Of a DNA stretch of 5,681 nucleotides, positions 1-5,098 are shown piece by piece. Made by a program: the position numbers and the translations under genes. Position 1 is the stretch's first letter. The number at the start of each line of letters is the position of its first letter. Under the pieces are notes generated by a model that had not been told where the DNA came from, ran no database searches, and saw nothing but the letters and a program-made list of their open reading frames with translations. This DNA is from Geoglobus sp. (GTDB lineage Archaea; Halobacteriota; Archaeoglobi; Archaeoglobales; Archaeoglobaceae), in NCBI GenBank assembly GCA_015523645.1, contig WAJY01000185.1, positions 1 through 5,681 of the forward strand. The letters run 5' to 3'.

Positions 1-801
1 TCCGCATATCTTGCAGTGTCTGAGCTCAACCTCTTCTCTTTCCTTCCTTCTTGCCAGATTTCTCAAAACACCTATCTTGAAGCCAGGAATTTTCCCATCT
101 ATCTCATAAACAATCTCCTTCCATCTCGGATATGGAGCCTTTGGACACTCCATCTCAACAAATGGTAGCTCTCTCGCAAATACATAGATCATGTTCTCTC
201 TCTCGCCCATCTCATAAAGCGGTCTAATCCTAGTTACAACCTTGTCAAATCCCTCAATTCTCGGCAACTGCTTTTCACTCCACTGAAGATTACCAGAATA
301 CAGGTTTTTGAAAAGATTTGCTAATATGTCCTCTGAACAGTGCCCTGTTGCAATAACATCATAACCATTCTCCCTCGCAAATATGTTCATTAGATACCTC
401 TTCGCATTTCCACAAACAGAGCAGACCTTCTTCGAAAAATCAGAAAGATCGAGACCATAATCTGAAAGACTGACAGTATGGAGCTCAACTCCAAGCTTCT
501 CACAAACCCTTGAAGCTATTTCAAGGGATAGCCTGCTGTATTCTCCCAATCCAAGGTTTATGAAAAGAGATGAGACTTCAAACTGAAATCTGTCAGAGAG
601 TGATTTTAAAGCCGACAGCATAGCAACGCTGTCCTTTCCACCGCTCAATGCCACAAGAACTCTTTCGCCTGCTCTTATCATCTTGTATCTTCTCACAGAC
701 GACTCCACAGCAGACTCATACCTATCAGCATAGCAACTCCTGCAGTAATACCTCCCTCTGAACTTTTCAAATGCCCCCTCGCCACACCTAACGCATATCA
801 T
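1..801 (-). CDS. TtuA/Ncs6-like PP-loop ATPase (tRNA thiolation family), 3' end cut by window
   Basis: Partial gene: 267 codons are visible and the C-terminus lies off the left edge. The family (TtuA/Ncs6/TtcA) adenylates a tRNA base and replaces oxygen with sulfur, typically making 2-thiouridine or its derivatives in the cytoplasm. Visible motifs in order: an N-terminal zinc-ribbon Cys set (C3, C6, C20, C23); the PP-loop SGGKDS at 53-58 for ATP binding; C127 and C130 in CSVCG plus C219 in ECPKA, which match the three cysteines that hold a [4Fe-4S] cluster in TtuA; and the start of a C-terminal zinc ribbon (C263, C266). The usual HNxDD-type motif after the ATGH stretch reads GHCSED (153-158), so this may be a divergent paralogue whose substrate cannot be assigned. 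The start ATG (801-799) overlaps the stop of the upstream protease gene as ATGA, with no Shine-Dalgarno sequence before it, suggesting translational coupling. The family call is firm; the exact tRNA substrate is not. Confidence 0.88.
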   Translation of the reverse strand, partial: MICVRCGEGAFEKFRGRYYCRSCYADRYESAVESSVRRYKMIRAGERVLVALSGGKDSVAMLSALKSLSDRFQFEVSSLFINLGLGEYSRLSLEIASRVCEKLGVELHTVSLSDYGLDLSDFSKKVCSVCGNAKRYLMNIFARENGYDVIATGHCSEDILANLFKNLYSGNLQWSEKQLPRIEGFDKVVTRIRPLYEMGERENMIYVFARELPFVEMECPKAPYPRWKEIVYEIDGKIPGFKIGVLRNLARRKEREEVELRHCKICG

Positions 802-2255
802 CTTGGCATGTTAGGTATGACGATTGATAGAATTATTGATAGAAATATGAGAAATGAGAGAAATCTTGTTGCACTCTCTGCAATGCCCTTACCTCCAATC
901 TTCTCAGCCACATCGTAAAAGACCCTGCCTCCATCAAGAGGTATCGCTGGAAGACAGTTGAAAAGACCCACATAAAAGTTTATCCAACCGATCCAGTAAA
1001 GGGTGTTTAATAAGTAGAACAGCCAACCTCCAAGCTGTGACGTGTAAAACTGGGTTATCGGGTATGAGAAGCTGTTGAAGAATATTATGGGCATTGAAAT
1101 TATGAATATCCATCCCCTCGGATCGGTCATCATCGATGGAATTCTTTTCAGAGTTTCAAGGAGGTTGCTTGCATAGTAGTAGCTGAATGTTACGCCTGCA
1201 AAGTACTCCTCAACCTGAACACCCATTATTCCCCTCCCCTTCGAATCCTTCAGTATCAGACTGTAATTCCTGTAGTTTCTACCATCAAAAACAGTTATTG
1301 CCACACTCTCTCCACCCTTTTTACCACGCAATGCATCCAGAAAGTCTTGTAGAGTCACAATCCTTTTGCCATTTACCTGCGTTATTATCATCCCCTCCCT
1401 TATTCCAGCAGAATGAGCTGGATAACCCTCAATCACTCTAACAATCCTCACCCCTGTTTCTCCCTCCAAAACAACCTCCCTTCCATCTTTCAGCTTCACC
1501 TTGATAACCTTGCTACCATCAACAGCCCTTGATACGTCTGAAGGCTTCACAACAGCCATGCCATTTATCTCTGCAACAACATCACCAACCTTTAACTCCG
1601 GATTCTCAGATTTGAGAACAGCAATGGAAGGGTGCAAATACCCCAATAGGTAAAAAAATGCGGAAAAAGCCAAAACGGCAACAATAAAATTGCTAATCAC
1701 TCCAGAAGAGAAAACTCTGAGCCTAGTGGCTCTTTCCGATCTTCTCAGGAGTTGTTCCTCATCAGGCTCGGCAAAACCTCCTATCGGTAATGGAGCCAGA
1801 ATTATTCCAAGAGACTTCACCCTAACGTTCTCAGACAGGGCTGAGATTGCATGGCTGAACTCATGGACAACAAGCGTGACAGCCAGCCCAATGATACCCC
1901 AGACAAATGGGATAAACTTATTCACTCCGGGAATTAGCAGCGCGTTTCTGGGGCTTGTAATTTCCGAGGGAGGTGGTGGGGATGTGAGAAGCGTGTAATC
2001 CATGAAAAGTATAAGAAGAAACATGAAAATCATGCCTGCAAAAACTGCAGGAATGCCAGCAGTGCCTATAACTATCCACAGCTTTTTTCTTTCTGCCATT
2101 TTTGAAAGAAAATCTATCCCTCTCTTTGTTCTGATCATCAATACTGGTCCATAGTTGCTTATGTTCCATCTCTCAAGCAAACCTCTCCTTCTCAGCACCT
2201 CAACTACTGCCCAGTAACCAAGGAAAGATATCAGAGCCACAAATATTATGTCCAT
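798..2255 (-). CDS. Site-2-protease-type (M50) membrane zinc metalloprotease with PDZ-like domains
   Basis: The 485-residue product is a polytopic membrane protease. S2P-family enzymes cut substrate proteins within the membrane, often releasing regulators or clearing stubs left by another protease. The zinc-binding HEFSH motif is at 131-135 in a hydrophobic segment (116-140). The second metal-ligand motif is at 433-443 (N433, P436, P439, L440-D441-G442-G443), with D441 the expected third ligand. FSSGVISNF at 182-190 fits the conserved segment after the active-site helix. Hydrophobic segments lie near 2-20, 60-88, 116-140, 184-206, 382-395, 408-432 and 464-481. Between the two catalytic halves are two PDZ-like units: a degenerate one (about 211-265, with LKVGDVVAEING at 221-232) and a clearer one (about 268-337, with HSAGIREGMIITQVNG at 281-296). 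The start is supported by a TATA-like element about 27 bases upstream. The gene follows a small membrane-protein gene by 46 bases and overlaps the TtuA-like gene by ATGA. All catalytic residues are present; the substrate is unknown. Confidence 0.92.
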   Translation of the reverse strand: MDIIFVALISFLGYWAVVEVLRRRGLLERWNISNYGPVLMIRTKRGIDFLSKMAERKKLWIVIGTAGIPAVFAGMIFMFLLILFMDYTLLTSPPPPSEITSPRNALLIPGVNKFIPFVWGIIGLAVTLVVHEFSHAISALSENVRVKSLGIILAPLPIGGFAEPDEEQLLRRSERATRLRVFSSGVISNFIVAVLAFSAFFYLLGYLHPSIAVLKSENPELKVGDVVAEINGMAVVKPSDVSRAVDGSKVIKVKLKDGREVVLEGETGVRIVRVIEGYPAHSAGIREGMIITQVNGKRIVTLQDFLDALRGKKGGESVAITVFDGRNYRNYSLILKDSKGRGIMGVQVEEYFAGVTFSYYYASNLLETLKRIPSMMTDPRGWIFIISMPIIFFNSFSYPITQFYTSQLGGWLFYLLNTLYWIGWINFYVGLFNCLPAIPLDGGRVFYDVAEKIGGKGIAESATRFLSFLIFLSIILSIVIPNMPR

Positions 2256-2301
2256 TGTAAGCTGAGTCTAGAGTTGCCTTAATTAAGTTTGTGTTTCATA
2301 A
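2256..2301 (-). promoter_or_regulatory. Likely TATA-type promoter of the protease/TtuA-like pair
   Basis: The gap between the small membrane-protein gene and the protease gene contains TTAATTAA (2279-2286), centred about 27 bases before the protease ATG at 2255. It is preceded on the minus strand by an A-rich stretch (ACACAAAC) that could act as the TFB-recognition element. There is no Shine-Dalgarno-like sequence next to the ATG. The spacing predicts a transcript starting at or beside the ATG. The element may be an internal promoter if the upstream gene is read through. Confidence 0.45.
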
Positions 2302-2745
2302 TCATTCCAGTCTTCTTCCCAGTATTCTCTCCTCAATTGTCATGCTCTCAACAAACTCCCTCCTCACACTCTCCCTTGTCAGATAGTAGATAACAGAGAA
2401 CCCGAAAAATGCGTTTAAGGCAAAGAGCGGGGAAATAAGTGATCCAAAAACTCCATAGAAAGCATGAATTCCAGAAACTACAATGGAGAGCTTTCTGCCT
2501 AATTCTTTTCTTGTTAAAAGCCCTATACCTGAAATCAGATAAAGCAATGAAAGAAAGAGAGCTATTGCGATGAAAAATGGTAAAAAAACAGAGATTTCTT
2601 CTTTGCTTATACCATAGGGATTCATTTCTCTGCTCATGTAATCCAGAAACTCCTCCCTAGTCAGAAGTATTGTGAGTGATGTCAAAAGACTGAAGGAGAA
2701 TAGAATGAGCATAAAAATGGCTATCAGTGTTACACCCACCTTCAC
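2302..2745 (-). CDS. Small four-helix membrane protein of unknown function
   Basis: I do not recognise a family for this 147-residue protein. It has four likely membrane helices near residues 5-28, 53-77, 83-103 and 104-122. A charged, polar loop follows helix 1 (29-51, rich in Glu), and a basic/acidic C-terminal tail (123-147, many Arg and Glu) probably faces the cytoplasm. No metal-binding or catalytic motif is visible. The start is GTG (2745-2743); it is favoured over later codons because a TATA-like element is centred about 26 bases upstream and helix 1 begins at once. No T-rich terminator is seen in the 46 bases before the downstream protease gene, so read-through into it is plausible. 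A role as partner or substrate of that protease is speculation from position only. That it is a real gene is supported by the uninterrupted frame, the membrane pattern and the promoter. Confidence 0.75.
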   Translation of the reverse strand: MKVGVTLIAIFMLILFSFSLLTSLTILLTREEFLDYMSREMNPYGISKEEISVFLPFFIAIALFLSLLYLISGIGLLTRKELGRKLSIVVSGIHAFYGVFGSLISPLFALNAFFGFSVIYYLTRESVRREFVESMTIEERILGRRLE

Positions 2746-2758
2746 CCTGCTTTCTATC

Positions 2759-2776
2759 AGCTAAAAATTTAAATAA
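2759..2776. promoter_or_regulatory. Shared divergent TATA element for cutA (+) and the small membrane protein (-)
   Basis: The 51-base divergent gap holds one strong A/T block. It contains the palindrome ATTTAAAT (2767-2774), within TTTAAATA on the plus strand. Its centre lies about 26 bases from the cutA ATG (2797) and about 26 bases from the GTG of the minus-strand gene (2745). The plus strand has an A-rich potential TFB-recognition element just before it (GCTAAAAA, 2760-2767). The minus strand has a less typical one (ACTTATT). Neither start codon has a Shine-Dalgarno sequence at proper spacing, so both mRNAs may be leaderless. Function is inferred from sequence and spacing. Confidence 0.6.
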
Positions 2777-2796
2777 GTTGCGGACAAGCACCGATC

Positions 2797-3108
2797 ATGT
2801 ACTACTTCATCTATGTAACATTTCCCGATGAAGATTCTGCAAAGGAGGTTGCAGAGCATCTTCTCAAGAAAAGGCTTGCAGCATGTGTTAATTACTGGGA
2901 AATCAAATCCAAATACTGGTGGGAGGGAGAGATTCAGGAAGACGACGAGATTGCGATGATAATAAAAACAAAAGCGGAAAAATTTTCAGAGGTGAGAGAG
3001 GAGATAAAGAAGCTACACAGCTACACAACCCCATGCATATGCGGACTGAATGTTGAGGAGGGAAATCTCGAGTTTCTCAGGTGGATTGATAGCATTGTGG
3101 AAGGATGA
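2797..3108 (+). CDS. cutA: CutA1 divalent-ion tolerance family protein
   Basis: A 103-residue full-length CutA1 protein (the family is usually about 100-115 residues). These are ferredoxin-like-fold trimers, cytoplasmic in archaea, that bind divalent metals such as copper; the true physiological role is unsettled despite the copper-tolerance name. Visible signatures: the first strand YVTFPDEDSA (6-15), RLAACVN (26-32), the KYWWEGEI stretch (39-46), an IIKTKAEKF segment (55-63) and the conserved His74 region. That last motif reads HSYTTPCIC (74-82) rather than the common HPYxxPEI form. I recall the same variant in the Archaeoglobus fulgidus protein, which supports the host assignment. C30, C80, C82 and H74 are possible metal ligands. 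The start ATG is about 26 bases past a TATA element, with no Shine-Dalgarno sequence. The stop overlaps the next gene's start as ATGA, so the two form an operon. Confidence 0.96.
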   Translation: MYYFIYVTFPDEDSAKEVAEHLLKKRLAACVNYWEIKSKYWWEGEIQEDDEIAMIIKTKAEKFSEVREEIKKLHSYTTPCICGLNVEEGNLEFLRWIDSIVEG

Positions 3109-3803
3109 AAGGGAAAACAGCCACATTCGGAGAAAGGAAAAGGATAATATACGGAAGAGAAAGATGGGAAATGCTGAGATCAAAGAGAGAGATAGCCATG
3201 GAGATAATGGAGGCTTTAGAATCCTACGGCATACAGTCTATTCTCTATGGCTCAACAGCAAGAGGAGATGTTAGGAAGGATAGCGATGTTGACATATTCA
3301 TCCCGATGAGCATACCATCCTACAAAATCGAGCTCGCCTTGCAGGGCTTTTCCATTCTCCAGAGAAGAATAATCCAGGCAACACCAAATCATGCAATAAA
3401 GGGTGAGATCGTTTTAGAGAATGCAACGGTAAGTTTTCCACTTGCCAAAATGAGGGAAAAGGAGATGGACTTTTACCGGTTTGGTGGATACATTGACATC
3501 AATGGAGTCATGGAGGGTGAGAGGGTTGCGGGGATAGACAAGCGACTCATGCTCATAATACCGCTAAAGGATGGTCATTACGAGATGCCAGCCAATGAAG
3601 TTCATAAAGCAGAAATTGCAGATTTTCTTGGAGTAAGTGTCGAAATTGTAGAGGAGAGATTCAGGGTTCTTGAGAGGAGGAGAGACATTGGAAGAACGGG
3701 GGTCTTTCTTAATGAAGTTTTAAACGACCACGAGAATTTTGAAACAAAGCTTAAGGAGATAACAGACAGGAATCCTCTTGTTAAGAGAAGACTGGTTTTA
3801 TAA
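3105..3803 (+). CDS. Stand-alone archaeal nucleotidyltransferase (Pol beta-like fold), substrate unknown
   Basis: The 232-residue protein carries the nucleotidyltransferase core signature GSTARGDVRKDSDVD (49-63). G49-S50 contact the nucleotide phosphates and D61 and D63 are the metal-binding catalytic pair. The third acidic residue is probably E101 or E105 on the strand that follows. It belongs to the widespread archaeal group annotated only as predicted nucleotidyltransferase (I believe COG2413). The N-terminal part (about 1-40) is basic and helical, with RKRIIYGRERW (11-21), which looks like a family feature and supports the 3105 start over the Met at 23. The C-terminal half (about 125-232) includes GGYIDINGVMEGERVAGID (127-145) and a charged helical tail; the segment 163-195 (HKAEIADFLGVSVEIVEER) could be a helix-turn-helix, a tentative reading. 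The gene overlaps cutA by ATGA. No HEPN toxin partner lies next to it, so an MNT antitoxin role is not supported. It could transfer a nucleotide to RNA, protein or a small molecule. Confidence 0.85.
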   Translation: MKGKTATFGERKRIIYGRERWEMLRSKREIAMEIMEALESYGIQSILYGSTARGDVRKDSDVDIFIPMSIPSYKIELALQGFSILQRRIIQATPNHAIKGEIVLENATVSFPLAKMREKEMDFYRFGGYIDINGVMEGERVAGIDKRLMLIIPLKDGHYEMPANEVHKAEIADFLGVSVEIVEERFRVLERRRDIGRTGVFLNEVLNDHENFETKLKEITDRNPLVKRRLVL

Positions 3804-3851
3804 GCTTGAAGTTTAAAAAATTATTTATCTGGAACATCAGCTAAACATACA
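3804..3851 (+). promoter_or_regulatory. Likely TATA-type promoter of the MFS transporter gene
   Basis: This 48-base gap contains an A/T block with TTATTTAT (3821-3828) centred about 27 bases before the ATG at 3852, preceded by an A-run (TTTAAAAAA, 3812-3820) that could serve as the TFB-recognition element. There is no Shine-Dalgarno-like sequence near the ATG, so a leaderless mRNA is expected. No clear terminator for the preceding nucleotidyltransferase gene is visible, so some read-through is possible. Confidence 0.5.
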
Positions 3852-5009
3852 ATGAACAAGAGATCAAATTTAAATCTGCTAATTCTAGGAGTTCTCTTTG
3901 CAATCACAGCCTTTGATACGCTTCTTCTTGCATTTGCAACTCCAGGACTGATAAAGATCTACAACTTCAACAGAACTGAGGCTGGAATGCTGGGAACAAG
4001 TTTGATGGTGGGAATTGCTCTCGGCTCGATTTTTTTCGGAATGATTTCAGACAGAATTGGAAGAAAACCTGTAATATTCTTTTCAGTCACGCTTTTCTCC
4101 TTTTCAACTGGACTTCTATCTCTATTTCACGAATTTTTCCCACTAGCATTCTTTCTCTTCACCTCAGGACTCGGACTTGGTGGAAGTTTAACAATGACGA
4201 TTGCATCACTGCCTGAGGTTGTAGAGGGTAGTATTGAAAAGTACATGTGCTACCTCGAGTCCTTCTGGGGTGTTGGTGCATTAATGATAGTCTCAGCATA
4301 CCACATACTCTCGAAAAACAACATCTCCCAACTATTCTTTGCCGGCTTTTTACCAATTCTCTTCATTCCGATGTTTAACAAACTTCCAAGCATAAAAACT
4401 GAAAGAAGAAGAGTAACCGGGAATATCTGGATTTTGCTAACAGAGTATAGAGAACTTGCAATAATAATCTGGCTTATTTGGTTTTGCGGAGTATACACAT
4501 ATTACGGTGTTTTTCTGTGGTTACCCGATGTTTGGATTTCTTTAGGAGCCCATTCAAGATCCACACTTCTCATCCCAGTTTACGGAATCCAGATAATATC
4601 ACCACTAATCCTCTCCTTCTTCTCAAACAAGGAGAATACAGAAAACCTTCTCTTCCTTTATTCAATACTCGCCTCCATCTCAATAATCACATTCATATTT
4701 CTTCCCTCCTACACACTAAGATTTTTTTCAATACTCTCTGCTTCATTTTTCAGCATAGGAAGCTGGGTGCTTTTGATAATCGTAACCCAAAGAACCTACC
4801 CGCAAAGCATAAGAGGCATAGGTGTTGGTTCCTCCGCAGGAATAGGGAGAATAGGCGGGATAATCGCCCCTTACATTACCGGAAATCTGATGGACAGGAC
4901 TGGAGGTTTTCTAGCTCCTTTTCTTATCTTTTCCATTTTTTTCGTTTTTCAGGGAATTTTCTCCATTGAAACAAAGAAGATCAGGATTAGAAAGAATTTA
5001 ATATGGTAA
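3852..5009 (+). CDS. Major facilitator superfamily transporter
   Basis: A 385-residue membrane protein of about 12 helices (near 8-30, 45-65, 73-92, 96-120, 134-152, 159-176, 198-222, 238-257, 265-285, 291-313, 323-344 and 352-372), slightly short for the family's usual 400 or more. It is a secondary transporter in the cytoplasmic membrane, probably driven by a proton gradient. MFS motif A is intact between helices 2 and 3 (GMISDRIGRK, 63-72). An Asp in helix 1 (D21) and a Glu in helix 5 (E136) may take part in proton coupling. The corresponding loop in the second half (about 258-264, SNKENTE) lacks the DRxGR sequence. The segment RTYPQSIRGIGVGS (314-327) and the PYITGNLMDRTGG stretch (340-352) resemble metabolite:proton symporters such as aromatic-acid or sugar carriers, but the substrate cannot be read from sequence. 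It has its own promoter and neighbours that do not indicate a substrate. Confidence 0.9.
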   Translation: MNKRSNLNLLILGVLFAITAFDTLLLAFATPGLIKIYNFNRTEAGMLGTSLMVGIALGSIFFGMISDRIGRKPVIFFSVTLFSFSTGLLSLFHEFFPLAFFLFTSGLGLGGSLTMTIASLPEVVEGSIEKYMCYLESFWGVGALMIVSAYHILSKNNISQLFFAGFLPILFIPMFNKLPSIKTERRRVTGNIWILLTEYRELAIIIWLIWFCGVYTYYGVFLWLPDVWISLGAHSRSTLLIPVYGIQIISPLILSFFSNKENTENLLFLYSILASISIITFIFLPSYTLRFFSILSASFFSIGSWVLLIIVTQRTYPQSIRGIGVGSSAGIGRIGGIIAPYITGNLMDRTGGFLAPFLIFSIFFVFQGIFSIETKKIRIRKNLIW

Positions 5010-5025
5010 AAAGCAAAAATAATGG

Positions 5026-5046
5026 CTAAAAATACTTAATTTTTGG
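5026..5046 (+). terminator. Possible weak terminator after the MFS transporter gene
   Basis: An imperfect inverted repeat pairs CTAAAAAT (5026-5033) with ATTTTTGG (5039-5046) around the loop ACTTA, giving eight pairs including one G-U. It contains a run of five T and is followed by another T-run (AATTTTAA, around 5051-5058). Archaeal RNA polymerase often stops at T-runs, and the site begins 17 bases after the stop codon. The stem is nearly all A-U, so the T-run may matter more than the hairpin. Confidence 0.35.
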
Positions 5047-5063
5047 AAATAATTTTAATGAGA

Positions 5064-5098
5064 AAATATTTTTAAAGCCATCAAAGCTCATTTGATCA
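5064..5098 (+). promoter_or_regulatory. Likely lysS promoter with a small dyad before the start codon
   Basis: ATTTTTAAA (5068-5076) is centred about 27 bases before the lysS ATG (5099), preceded by GAGAAAAT, an A-rich candidate TFB-recognition element. The same geometry as at the other genes suggests a leaderless mRNA. Between the TATA element and the ATG lies a perfect inverted repeat, ATCAAA-GCTCA-TTTGAT (5080-5096), positioned where a bound repressor could block initiation. No regulator is identified and short A/T-rich dyads also arise by chance. Confidence 0.5.

Noticed and set aside
1690..1998. Plus-strand open frame of 102 codons opposite the protease gene
   Set aside because: It lies wholly inside the protease coding region on the opposite strand, has no promoter or ribosome site, and its translation resembles no protein family. 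The protease frame carries the conserved motifs.
3078..3104. Shine-Dalgarno site for the nucleotidyltransferase (AGGTGG near 3079, GGAAGG at 3099-3104)
   Set aside because: The first lies about 20 bases upstream and the second abuts the ATG, so neither has the usual 5-10 base spacing. Coupling through the ATGA overlap explains initiation better.
3105..3803. Nucleotidyltransferase as the antitoxin of an MNT/HEPN toxin-antitoxin pair
   Set aside because: MNT antitoxins are usually only 100-150 residues and sit next to a HEPN gene. This protein is 232 residues with a long C-terminal half, and its neighbours are cutA and an MFS gene with no HEPN motif (RxxxxxH) frame nearby.
4478..4969. Plus-strand open frame of 163 codons within the MFS gene
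   Set aside because: It is a shifted frame of the transporter gene, with a low-complexity His/Asn/Arg-rich product and no start signals. The MFS frame has motif A and a regular membrane pattern.
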